This document shows positions 1-5,981 of a DNA stretch of 8,897 nt, in pieces. Positions within the stretch are counted from its first letter, which is position 1, and each line of letters starts with the position of its first letter. Source of the DNA: Thermoprotei archaeon (lineage in GTDB: Archaea > Thermoproteota > Thermoprotei_A > Sulfolobales > Fervidicoccaceae); contig JAEMPT010000022.1 of the NCBI GenBank assembly GCA_022759165.1, forward strand, positions 1 to 8,897. The letters run 5' to 3'. Under the pieces are notes generated by a model. That model saw only the letters and a program-made list of their open reading frames with translations. It made no database searches and was not told the origin of the DNA. The translations under genes were made by a program, and so were the position numbers.

Positions 1-3
1 GCT

Positions 4-43
4 ATAAAATAAAAAACACGGTAACGGAGGGTAGTAAACTACC
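4..43 (-). terminator. Probable terminator downstream of speD/ADC
   Basis: Reading the minus strand past the decarboxylase stop there is a T6 run, then a perfect inverted repeat (GGTAG, four-base loop, CTACC; 30-43), then a second T-rich tract at 4-17 (TTTTTTATTTTAT). T-rich tracts are the usual archaeal termination signal. The hairpin is an addition that could stabilise the 3' end. Whether a gene left of the window converges on this site cannot be seen. Confidence 0.5.
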
Positions 44-49
44 AAAAAA

Positions 50-484
50 TCAGAAGGATCGTGTTTCATCTAAGCTACTCAGCCTTAGAGTTTTGTGTTT
101 CACCACTCTCTTCGGCTTCAGCGCGTTTACAACATGTTCGAAGGCAACGTCTGGCTTTGTATGCTCACCGCAGGTGTATATATCCAAAGTGGCATAGTTG
201 TACTCCTTCCATGTGTGGAGGGCTAAATGGCTTTCTGTCACTAATATTATTACGCTCACGCCCCCCTTCTTTCCTGGAAAAGACCAGCTCTTTACTTCTA
301 CTAACGTCGCATTGGCAATCTTAGCAGCCTCAATCATAGTGTTCCGCAGAAATTCTTCATTTTCTAGCAAACTTTCATCCATGCCGTATAAGTTACCATA
401 AACATGTTTACCTACTATTATATCTTCCTGGTTTTTCTCTTTATTCTCTTCTACTTGTTCCATCTCGTTGACCCTTCTATTCAT
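50..484 (-). CDS. speD: Pyruvoyl-dependent S-adenosylmethionine/arginine decarboxylase proenzyme
   Basis: This 144-residue proenzyme belongs to the SpeD superfamily, which self-cleaves at a Glu-Ser bond to make a beta chain and an alpha chain carrying a pyruvoyl group. The cleavage site is E84-S85 in TESHLALHTW. The processing His is H90 and the catalytic Cys is C105 in YTCGE; their spacing matches Ser63/His68/Cys83 of the Thermotoga enzyme. The product would supply decarboxylated AdoMet for spermidine synthesis, or agmatine from arginine: Crenarchaea have an arginine decarboxylase that evolved from SpeD, and I cannot tell the two apart by eye. The first 20 residues are polar and look like a dispensable extension. 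The ATG at 484 fits a leaderless start, since a TATA-like TTAAAAAT lies about 23 bases upstream. A second ATG lies at codon 8. The gene follows the dph6-like gene by 29 bases but appears to have its own promoter. Confidence 0.9.
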   Translation of the reverse strand: MNRRVNEMEQVEENKEKNQEDIIVGKHVYGNLYGMDESLLENEEFLRNTMIEAAKIANATLVEVKSWSFPGKKGGVSVIILVTESHLALHTWKEYNYATLDIYTCGEHTKPDVAFEHVVNALKPKRVVKHKTLRLSSLDETRSF

Positions 485-503
485 GCGTTAATACTTCAAA
501 AGG

Positions 504-513
504 ATTTTTAAGG
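504..513 (-). promoter_or_regulatory. TATA box for speD/ADC
   Basis: On the minus strand CCTTAAAAAT lies about 20-29 bases upstream of the ATG at 484. That is the spacing expected when transcription starts at or next to the start codon (leaderless mRNA). It abuts the stop codon of the upstream dph6-like gene. Confidence 0.5.
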
Positions 514-1206
514 TTATTCCATAGTACTTTGTCTCTTTTCCAAGCAATTTATATCATAAATAGAGTAATACCATTCGAACTCACTAGATTTTATGATATT
601 ACCCTTTACATCGATTTTGCATCTCATCAAAGGAGCATCTAGTACCATAGTTTCCGCTTCTCCTCCCTCAAAGGCTGGGTTGAATCCATATTTCTTCGAT
701 AGATTAATGATATTCTCTGTAGCTTTATCATCTATCTCTTTGCCAAGTAAGCTATGCGGAATCCCCAAAGCAGAAATCTTCGTTATTATATATTTAAAAC
801 CATATTTAGGGAGCCTTCTCATGTATTCTTCTTGGTCCTTATGCCAGAGAGGAGCAAACATCTTTAATCCTAGCCTTCTCAGTATTAGCTGAAAACGGAT
901 GAATTGGTAATCTGAGTCGATTGCTCCTGTCGCCACACCATCTATATTGTACTCAAGCTTAATACTTTTAAGCATCTCTTCGAAGTCCAGCTCTTCATTT
1001 CCCGTACCTTCGTAAAGAAAAAGCGGCAAACCGATCGCTTTTTCGTAGATTTTCAAATGTTCGATTCCGGGAGAGTGGTATAACATGGAATCAGGAGATT
1101 TAGGCTTTACGGCAGAGATGCATTCAATTTCATGGCCAACTAATTTGGATATATGAAACGCAAACATCGAGTCTTTTCCACCGGTAAAAAGCACGCAGAG
1201 CTTCAA
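514..1206 (-). CDS. dph6: Diphthine-ammonia ligase family protein (Dph6-like, PP-loop ATPase)
   Basis: This 230-residue protein is of the N-type ATP pyrophosphatase family that includes diphthine-ammonia ligase, the last step of diphthamide synthesis on elongation factor 2 (ATP-dependent amidation of diphthine with ammonia). The nucleotide-binding PP-loop is TGGKDS at residues 8-13. Other family blocks are GAIDSDYQ (94-101), PLWHKDQEEYM (119-129) and EGGEAET (180-186), in the usual order and spacing. The length is normal for archaeal members, which are single-domain, without the C-terminal extension of yeast Dph6. The start is TTG at 1206: a partial Shine-Dalgarno GAGTGA lies six bases before it, and the PP-loop sits as close to the N-terminus as in relatives. 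It lies 44 bases after asnS on the same strand. The T/A-rich spacer may be a promoter, so co-transcription is possible but not required. Confidence 0.85.
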   Translation of the reverse strand: MKLCVLFTGGKDSMFAFHISKLVGHEIECISAVKPKSPDSMLYHSPGIEHLKIYEKAIGLPLFLYEGTGNEELDFEEMLKSIKLEYNIDGVATGAIDSDYQFIRFQLILRRLGLKMFAPLWHKDQEEYMRRLPKYGFKYIITKISALGIPHSLLGKEIDDKATENIINLSKKYGFNPAFEGGEAETMVLDAPLMRCKIDVKGNIIKSSEFEWYYSIYDINCLEKRQSTME

Positions 1207-1231
1207 GCTAATTCACTCAATTGATAATTGA

Positions 1232-1246
1232 TAAATAAATAAAAAC
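1232..1246 (-). promoter_or_regulatory. A/T tract: asnS terminator and possible dph6 promoter
   Basis: On the minus strand the spacer reads GTTTTTATTTATTTAT right after the asnS stop. The T run could end asnS transcripts, and TTTATTTAT lies roughly 26-40 bases before the TTG at 1206, a reasonable TATA-box position. Its use in either role is inferred from composition and position only. Confidence 0.35.
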
Positions 1247-1250
1247 GCCA

Positions 1251-2546
1251 TTAAGGTTTAGTCCTGTCTCTAAATCTGGGAAAAGGTATAGCATCTCTAA
1301 TATGTTCAAGCCCGGCTACCCACATAGTTATCCTCTCAATTCCTAAACCATAACCGCTATGCGGGACGGAACCAAACCTGCGTAGATCGAGGTACCAGTA
1401 ATAATCCTTCGGGTCATATCCCTGTTCTTGAATTCTACTTAGTAGAATATCGTAATTATCCTCTCTTTGGCTACCCCCTATTATTTCACCATAACCTTCT
1501 GGAGCAAGAAGATCGAACCCCTTTACAACCCTTTCATCACTCTCACTTAGCTTCATATAGAACGGCTTAATGCTTCTTGGGAAAAAGGTAACGAAGAAAG
1601 GTAGCTCGAAGGATCTCGTGAGTATTGCTTCCTCGTCTGCTCCATAGTCCTCTCCCCAGGATATGGAGACACCGTTTCTTTGTAAAATTTCGATCGCCTC
1701 AGTATAGGTTATCCTGGGGAACGGTGCCTTCACCTTTCTGAGGGATTCGACATTCCTCTTTAATATCTCAAGCTCTCTTTGCCTTTCCTCCAGAACTCCC
1801 TGGACAACGTATTCTATAGATCTTTCAGTGACCTTCATCAACTCCTCCATATCCATCCAAGCCGCCTCTACTTCGAAGTGATAGTACTCCGATAGGTGCC
1901 TCCTTGTTCTAGACCTCTCAGCCCTGAAGCTAGGTGTGATTGAGAAAACCTTCTCCAGACTGAATATAAGCACTTCTAAATAGAACTGTGCGCTTTGGCT
2001 CAAAAATACAGGTTCACCGAAGTAATCAACCTTGAAGAGAGTTGCGCCACCTTCTACGGCAGACGATGTTAGAATAGGAGGCGTCGTTTCATACCAGCCA
2101 TCGTTAATGTAATAATCTCTAAGCAACTTTATTATAGTGTGCTTAATCTTCATTACTGCATTCAATTGGGTGCTTCTTAGCCATAGATGCCTATTGTCTA
2201 GGAGGAACTCTACTCCTTCCCCCCCTTTTATAGGAAAATCTTCACTGTAACCGACAACTCTACCAGAAACAACTTCTAACTCCTTACCACCGGGCGCTCT
2301 ACTATCTTCTTTCAAGACGCCCTCCACTTCTACGCTGCTCTCTCTTCTGGCCCTTTCGAAACTATCAAAGGCTTCTTTGCCAACTTTTTCCTCTTCTAAG
2401 ACGCATTGTATATAACCTGTAGAGTCCCTCAGCCAAATGAAGATCTTTTTGCCAACGTGGAATTTCCTATGTATCCATCCCCTAAGCTTAATCGAACTCC
2501 CGGGAGAACCAGTAAGCGCATTTTCGACTTTAGCGTAATTTGACAA
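1251..2546 (-). CDS. asnS: Asparaginyl-tRNA synthetase (class IIb)
   Basis: This cytoplasmic enzyme charges tRNA-Asn with asparagine in an ATP-dependent reaction. The 431-residue length is normal for archaeal AsnRS. An N-terminal OB-fold anticodon-binding domain (about 18-100, with LRGWIHRKFHVGKKIFIWLR) is followed by the class II core. Motif 1 lies around 150-165. Motif 2 is FRAERSRTRRHL (207-218), where SRTRRHL favours AsnRS over AspRS. Motif 3 is GYGLGIERITMWVAG (398-412). Because the anticodon-binding domain is present, it is not the truncated AsnRS-like asparagine synthetase found in some archaea. The TTG start at 2546 is well supported: a strong Shine-Dalgarno GGGTGAG sits about six bases upstream, and an ATG 42 bases further upstream in the same frame hits a stop at once. 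It is the first gene of the minus-strand group. Confidence 0.93.
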   Translation of the reverse strand: MSNYAKVENALTGSPGSSIKLRGWIHRKFHVGKKIFIWLRDSTGYIQCVLEEEKVGKEAFDSFERARRESSVEVEGVLKEDSRAPGGKELEVVSGRVVGYSEDFPIKGGEGVEFLLDNRHLWLRSTQLNAVMKIKHTIIKLLRDYYINDGWYETTPPILTSSAVEGGATLFKVDYFGEPVFLSQSAQFYLEVLIFSLEKVFSITPSFRAERSRTRRHLSEYYHFEVEAAWMDMEELMKVTERSIEYVVQGVLEERQRELEILKRNVESLRKVKAPFPRITYTEAIEILQRNGVSISWGEDYGADEEAILTRSFELPFFVTFFPRSIKPFYMKLSESDERVVKGFDLLAPEGYGEIIGGSQREDNYDILLSRIQEQGYDPKDYYWYLDLRRFGSVPHSGYGLGIERITMWVAGLEHIRDAIPFPRFRDRTKP

Positions 2547-2812
2547 ATATACTCACCCTATCTATTACGGTTTAATCAGAGAAGCCATTATTACTTTTTT
2601 TCGTCGCCGTTCAGATTATAAAAACATGCTAATGAAAGCCAATTCCGCATCCTCGTTGTTCAGAAGATCGAATATTCTTATCCGTAGCGCTTATGACTCG
2701 GCTCAAGACATAGAATTTTTTGTTCGAGGAAAATTTCATCCTTAAGGCAATATGAACTCCTTCTCTCCTTTAAAAGTGAGGCCTTCATTCGTAAAGCAAG
2801 GCGGAATAGTAA

Positions 2813-2823
2813 GCTTTATAAAT
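2813..2823 (+). promoter_or_regulatory. Strong TATA box in the intergenic region
   Basis: GCTTTATAAAT is a near-consensus archaeal TATA box. Initiation would be expected near 2845. The nearest ORF begins at 2914, so the transcript would have a leader of about 70 bases or be non-coding. Confidence 0.4.
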
Positions 2824-2913
2824 TTTGTTAATAACTGATAAACGATTTCCGTATAGCAATCTTAAAGGTGAAAAATAACGTCTTTATCTTCTGGCCTTGA
2901 GGGGTTTCTAACC

Positions 2914-3108
2914 GTGAGCTTTGAGGTGAAAGCTAACCCTGAACTCGCTAATGCTGTAGAAGACATTCACATAAAATTAAATATGTCCGTGGGTAATCTG
3001 ACTGCTATGAACTGTGCAGCTGTAATTTCAAATAGGAGCACAAACTCTCGCCTTTTAACTCGAAGAAAAGTTATCTTTAATGCCTCGACTAAATTACTTG
3101 ATAATTGA
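2914..3108 (+). CDS. Doubtful small ORF, 64 residues, unknown
   Basis: I do not recognise this protein. It is a soluble-looking 64-residue chain, with a more acidic first third and a basic C-terminal part (NSRLLTRRKV), and no membrane segment or metal motif. In its favour, GTG at 2914 has GAGGGG ten bases upstream, and a strong TATA box lies about 95 bases upstream. Against it, the composition is ordinary, it resembles no family I know, and a random ORF of this length is expected now and then. It could be a relic of a longer gene, or part of an untranslated RNA running from about 2845 to the next promoter. It ends 38 bases before the DUF2192-like gene on the same strand. Confidence 0.3.
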   Translation: MSFEVKANPELANAVEDIHIKLNMSVGNLTAMNCAAVISNRSTNSRLLTRRKVIFNASTKLLDN

Positions 3109-3115
3109 TGATACA

Positions 3116-3126
3116 GTTTAAATTTC
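3116..3126 (+). promoter_or_regulatory. TATA box for the DUF2192-like gene
   Basis: GTTTAAATTTC is centred about 26 bases before the TTG at 3147. That spacing predicts a leaderless transcript starting at the TTG. No Shine-Dalgarno precedes that codon, which agrees with leaderless initiation. Confidence 0.45.
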
Positions 3127-3146
3127 CTATTATTGATATGCACTAA

Positions 3147-3962
3147 TTGGATGAGGCTGGTTGTCTCTTGACAGGACAGAAAGGAGTATACAGGAAGAAG
3201 ATATCAGTTGCTATCGAGATTTTAAGCGACGTATTTGATAGGGGGATATCAGATAGGGAAAAGGTCATTGAGATCTTAAAGGAAAAATATGATGAATACC
3301 GCATATCTCCCTTCAGAGGATTGGCCCAACCTGAAGATCTATTCGATAAAGAAATGGCTACTTTATATGTTTTGGGCAAATACGGAATGGGGATAAACGA
3401 GGATTACCCTGAATTATTTGGCAGAATCTTCGAAAAGGAAAATAAATACGAGAGCTTCATCGATGCAGTATTGCTTGGAGAAAACGATGAGCAAAAAAGA
3501 AGGGAATTAGCTTTAGAGAAGCTCGGCTCACCTTCTCTGGCTAGCAACGATGTTGCCAGAATCCTGAGAATTATGTTCACTAGAGTCGTCTTTTCCTTTT
3601 CGACCGAAGACGATCTCGTTAATTTGATGAATCAAATGGAGAGGATTTTTCCAGAAAACGAAAAGGACATAAAGAGCTTCAAGAGGTTTTATATAGGGTT
3701 TAAACTAGCCGAGATGCTTACGACCGGAGAGATAAGAAGCAGGGTAGAGAAGGAGGCTATGAAGCAAGCGCTTGTTTTGAAAATGGGTAGCGATAAACTT
3801 GCCCCCGATGATAGATATGTGGCGACCATCGCCAGAAAAGTCTTCAAAGTCCCGCCAGAGAAGTTGGAAAGGATATTAAACGTTCGGAGAGAAAGAGGGG
3901 AAACAAAGAAGAGGGAGGAAGAGCCAGGTGAGGCTGAAAAAAAGAATAATAGCGAGCAATAG
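3147..3962 (+). CDS. DUF2192-like archaeal protein of unknown function
   Basis: This 271-residue protein is predicted to be cytoplasmic and largely helical. The block SPFRGLAQPEDLFDKEMATL (54-73), continuing YVLGKYGMGI, resembles the conserved N-terminal core of DUF2192, a family of unknown function in Thermoproteota. I assign it from memory of that pattern, without a profile search. A second helical section (about 110-245) follows. The last 25 residues are a charged tail (RRERGETKKREEEPGEAEKK), probably disordered. The TTG at 3147 is chosen because a TATA box lies at leaderless spacing. A TTG at 3168 is an alternative that would remove seven residues. The next gene starts inside this one, so the two are likely translationally coupled and the product may act with the dehydrogenase-like protein. 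No catalytic motif is visible. Confidence 0.75.
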   Translation: MDEAGCLLTGQKGVYRKKISVAIEILSDVFDRGISDREKVIEILKEKYDEYRISPFRGLAQPEDLFDKEMATLYVLGKYGMGINEDYPELFGRIFEKENKYESFIDAVLLGENDEQKRRELALEKLGSPSLASNDVARILRIMFTRVVFSFSTEDDLVNLMNQMERIFPENEKDIKSFKRFYIGFKLAEMLTTGEIRSRVEKEAMKQALVLKMGSDKLAPDDRYVATIARKVFKVPPEKLERILNVRRERGETKKREEEPGEAEKKNNSEQ

Positions 3963-4779
3963 CGGGATCTCGGTCCGAGAGTTTCCCATTCCTCCCGTCG
4001 ATCTTCAAAATAGAGAAGTCCCCCTGAAGATGGAGAGAGTTCTTATCACCCCGCTGGATTATATTATATTGTCTGGAAAAGTAAATAGGACCTTTCTCGG
4101 TACCCTAGGATATGGGAAAGTTTTGGAAAAAGCCTCCGTCGATATCCCGGAAAAAGCTTCCACTTATCCTATTGGATGCTCGAACTTGCCACCTATCGGC
4201 AGAGATGGGGTTGGGAGCGAAATATACCCCTACCCAATTGAGTTGCTAAAAAAACCACCGAAGGAATTAGAATATCCTGAAATGCTTTTTATATATGACA
4301 CAATGGCTGAGCTAGCATCGCTCGCTGAGGGTACTGTTTTGATTATAGGAGGTGAAGGACTTCAAACAGCAATGCTATCTAAATTACTTAACAACGCCGT
4401 AATAACGGGAGTAAAGAAGAGGATAGGCGAAGCACAGGTAATCTCGTACGATAAACTGCAGGGGACTTCGTGGGACACAGTTATCGTAAATTCAGTTAAT
4501 CTGGCCTTAATTGATTTATCGCTCAAAGTAATTAAATGGAATAAGTTGGTCATCAACCCATTTTCTGCCTGTTACATACGTCAATTACCTATCGGAGATT
4601 CGCACAGCTTCACCGTATCGGTCGCATTCCCCTCGAAGAGCAGAATCAAAAGCACATGGAACTACGATGTCCTTGAGAACGTAGTTAAGGACAGCGGCAT
4701 GCATGAAGAAGTCTCCTTGAATGAAATAGACAAAGACTTCTATACGCAACAATATGTGACTGTGCTTTTTGAGGGTTGA
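3928..4779 (+). CDS. Divergent medium-chain dehydrogenase-like protein, probably non-classical
   Basis: The 283 residues follow the plan of zinc-type alcohol dehydrogenases (MDR) in shortened form. ITPLDYIILSGKVNRTFLGT (40-59), continuing LGYGKVLEKA, mirrors the GroES-like start where relatives read 'spxDxxxxxG ... lGxxxxGxV'. TVLIIGGEGLQTAMLSKLL (136-154) mirrors the Rossmann beta-alpha turn, with GGEGLQT in place of GxGxxG. The catalytic zinc ligands (Cys, then His-Glu) and the four-cysteine structural zinc lobe are absent, and the chain is some 60 residues short of the family norm. It may bind a nucleotide without being a typical oxidoreductase. The GTG start at 3928 overlaps the upstream gene by 35 bases and has GGGAGGA about nine bases before it. 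The next gene begins six bases after the stop. The family assignment is inference from pattern; enzymatic activity is unknown. Confidence 0.6.
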   Translation: MRLKKRIIASNSGISVREFPIPPVDLQNREVPLKMERVLITPLDYIILSGKVNRTFLGTLGYGKVLEKASVDIPEKASTYPIGCSNLPPIGRDGVGSEIYPYPIELLKKPPKELEYPEMLFIYDTMAELASLAEGTVLIIGGEGLQTAMLSKLLNNAVITGVKKRIGEAQVISYDKLQGTSWDTVIVNSVNLALIDLSLKVIKWNKLVINPFSACYIRQLPIGDSHSFTVSVAFPSKSRIKSTWNYDVLENVVKDSGMHEEVSLNEIDKDFYTQQYVTVLFEG

Positions 4780-4785
4780 ATCGAA

Positions 4786-5214
4786 TTGAAAGGATGTAGC
4801 AGATCGATTAAGATAATTGCTGTTTTTCTTCCAATACTCAACTCTGGTCTCTTAGCTTTAACGATTCTGACCTATTTGTTGACTTTATCAATTTTTGAAG
4901 CATTGATGTACTTTATATCGTATGTCATGACTAGCTTCGCACTTGCCTACTTCACTTTGGCCCTTCCGATTTTATATGGAATAGCAAGTGATTTCAATAA
5001 GCAGGAAACGTTAAGGCTAAGCATTCTATCGTTACTGACCATTGGCGGGATATGTCCACTCAAGCTGAAAGAATTCGCTTCTGGTGTGGAAACCAAGTGG
5101 TTAGTATCAACGATAGCAATGTCGTTTGGTTTTATGACTTCATATTGGATGTACTATTTAATAGACAAAAAATGCGTTGCTTTACATATAGACGAATTCT
5201 TTTTCTCTGTTTGA
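4786..5214 (+). CDS. Small multi-pass membrane protein, unknown
   Basis: I recognise no family for this 142-residue protein. Hydrophobic stretches at about 8-32, 36-67, 76-92 and 106-126 suggest four membrane segments, the second long enough to be uncertain. Short charged turns separate them (SDFNKQET after the second, GVETKW before the fourth). There is no obvious signal peptidase site and no conserved metal- or nucleotide-binding motif. The start is TTG at 4786, six bases after the stop of the dehydrogenase-like gene. GAGGG about ten bases upstream, inside the end of that gene, could serve as a ribosome binding site. The tight spacing makes it the last member of a three-gene transcription unit, so it may anchor or partner the two soluble products; that is inference from position only. 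Confidence 0.6.
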   Translation: MKGCSRSIKIIAVFLPILNSGLLALTILTYLLTLSIFEALMYFISYVMTSFALAYFTLALPILYGIASDFNKQETLRLSILSLLTIGGICPLKLKEFASGVETKWLVSTIAMSFGFMTSYWMYYLIDKKCVALHIDEFFFSV

Positions 5215-5240
5215 TTTAATTCTTTGGGATCCTTTTATTG
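5196..5240 (+). terminator. Possible T-rich terminator of the three-gene unit
   Basis: Around and after the stop of the membrane-protein gene the plus strand is T-rich (TTCTTTTTCTC, then TTTAATTC and CCTTTTATT). This suits the oligo-T termination of archaea. There is no convincing hairpin. Confidence 0.3.
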
Positions 5241-5307
5241 TAGTTTGCTCATTATACCCAACTTCCAGAAGAGTTAGTTTTGCTTTATACTTTATTCCAG
5301 TTTAAGA

Positions 5308-5925
5308 CCGCGGCTTCACTTAAAAGTGGGGATGGAGTTAATATGATTGTTAATTTTCCTAAAAGTACTTTCGATATATGGAAAGTCCTATAAAACTTAA
5401 GGTTAGCTTCCTTACTTAAGACTAAGTGGAAAGAAGCAATTATATGAGCCCATTTTTCTTTGCTGTGTTAGTTACTTAGGTTTTTATTGGAAGAAAAAAT
5501 TAAAGGCACTACTTTTAACTTTTTGGCGGTTAAGGGATAAAAATCTCCTTCCGTTAAGAAGGAAATGAATAGCTCCTTATAGAAAATGCTTTTGGAGGTA
5601 TCTAAAAATATTGAAGGGCTTGAAAGTTGATGGAAATAAACTAGTTTACTTCAAAGCTTTGGAGCATGTTTATTTGTTTATCCTGAGCGAGGTTGGTCTA
5701 TAAATAGGGACTATAATGCTTTTCTTAATATTCTTCATTCGGAATCGGTACTACCCTGAGAGCCTGTGGACAGGAAACCCAGAAAATTCTCATCGCGAAG
5801 TAAGGATGCACTTTTTATAAGGGGGGGTTAGCTCACAGATGTAATCCCGAACAGATGAGGGGAACCTATGAGCCCCCTAACGGGAGCCCTCGCCCTTCAG
5901 GGTGGAGAGGAGATCAGCAGTACGG
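5308..5925 (+). mobile_element. Decayed, internally deleted IS200/IS605-family element (tnpB type)
   Basis: The roughly 620-base remnant has a probable left end at 5313-5335, where CTTCACT and AGTGGGG flank TAAA as a hairpin followed by GGGATGGA. The same GGGATGGA follows a hairpin-like sequence at the left end of the element starting near 8628. The right end at 5858-5920 matches the strongly conserved 3' end of archaeal tnpB elements (CCTCGCCCTTCAGGG...GGAG). Between them lie pieces of tnpB with stops and frameshifts. A full element with tnpB alone is usually 1.3-1.5 kb, so more than half is missing, including the middle of the protein. No tnpA is visible. Exact ends cannot be set because IS200/IS605 elements have no terminal inverted repeats and make no target duplication; TTTAA at 5301-5305 is a possible flank on the left. 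Confidence 0.7.
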
Positions 5926-5932
5926 TATATAG
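5407..5932 (+). pseudogene. tnpB: tnpB (RNA-guided nuclease) relic, frameshifted and deleted
   Basis: Three frames must be joined. One frame, open from 5407 to 5703 apart from a TGA at 5566, encodes chains such as LKGLKVDGNKLVYFKA that suit the N-terminal beta-barrel region of TnpB. A second frame (5640-5828, TGA at 5757) gives ERGWSINRDYNAFLNIL, the RuvC-III block (normally CGW-IDRD-NA--NIL), then EPVDRKPRK. A third (5804-5932) gives YEPPNGSPRPSGWRGDQ, the typical archaeal TnpB C-terminus. In the second frame the zinc-finger cysteines just before the RuvC-III block are replaced (YPER where CP-C is expected). The RuvC-I and RuvC-II regions are missing altogether. The product cannot be an active nuclease or even a full-length RNA-binding protein. 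The C-terminal and RuvC-III matches are clear; the N-terminal match is weaker. Confidence 0.75.
5820..5920 (+). ncRNA. Omega-RNA-like right end of the IS200/IS605 relic
   Basis: TnpB proteins are guided by a right-end RNA (omega RNA, reRNA) that overlaps the end of tnpB. Here two stems are intact. AGGGG (5858-5862) pairs with CCCCT (5874-5878). CTCGCCCT (5889-5896) pairs across a TC loop with AGGGTGGAG (5899-5907) with one G bulged. GGAGATCAG follows. In active elements the bases just after this scaffold are the guide, here from about 5921 (TACGGTATATAGG...), which runs into the AAA+ gene promoter. No promoter of its own was identified. Conservation of the scaffold beside a ruined tnpB may be chance or recent decay. 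Expression is not shown by the sequence. Confidence 0.5.
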
Positions 5933-5961
5933 GTTATAATAATTACCTTGTTTTTTAAATT
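5932..5961 (+). promoter_or_regulatory. Promoter of the AAA+/VWA operon, with imperfect palindrome
   Basis: TTTTTTAAAT at 5951-5960 lies about 26 bases before the ATG at 5982, implying a leaderless transcript. No Shine-Dalgarno precedes the ATG. Directly upstream, GGTTATAATAATTACC (5932-5947) is an imperfect palindrome that could be an operator. It begins just past the transposon relic, so the promoter itself is not transposon sequence. Confidence 0.45.
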
Positions 5962-5981
5962 AAAAAAAGAGTGAATTATGT

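Larger units (their letters stand above)
2547..3146. other. 600-base intergenic region between divergent genes
   Basis: This spacer separates minus-strand asnS from plus-strand genes. It carries the asnS ribosome binding site (2551-2558), a strong plus-strand TATA box at 2815-2823, a doubtful small ORF (2914-3108) and the promoter of the DUF2192-like gene near 3116-3126. I see no tRNA or rRNA pattern, no clear C/D-box pair and no CRISPR repeats. A 37-39-codon ORF at 2626/2632-2745 is too short and badly placed to call. Confidence 0.6.

Noticed and set aside
61..401. Plus-strand ORFs opposite the decarboxylase gene
   Set aside because: They are antisense shadows of a gene with clear family motifs on the minus strand, and their translations show no recognisable domain.
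593..892. Plus-strand ORF opposite the dph6-like gene
   Set aside because: It is antisense to a well-supported PP-loop protein and has no motif or ribosome binding site of its own.
2626..2745. 37-39-codon plus-strand ORF, faintly like a HEPN-domain helix
   Set aside because: It is too short for a HEPN domain. The TATA-like TTATAAAA at 2617-2624 is too close to its start, and the resemblance rests on a few common residues.
2985..3107. Open minus-strand frame of about 41 codons across the small ORF
   Set aside because: It has no start codon in frame and no family resemblance I can defend.
1221..3113. Shared 12-mer TTGATAATTGAT at 1221-1232 and 3098-3109
   Set aside because: Two copies of an A/T-rich 12-mer could be chance. 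They lie in opposite orientation relative to the genes they precede and at different distances, so a common regulator is not supported.
3143..3379. Minus-strand ORF opposite the DUF2192-like gene
   Set aside because: It is antisense to the conserved block of that gene and its translation looks arbitrary.
5215..5981. tRNA, CRISPR or C/D-box RNA in the large gap
   Set aside because: No TTCGA-type T-loop, no regularly spaced repeats and no well-spaced C and D boxes were found. The gap is better explained by the transposon relic.
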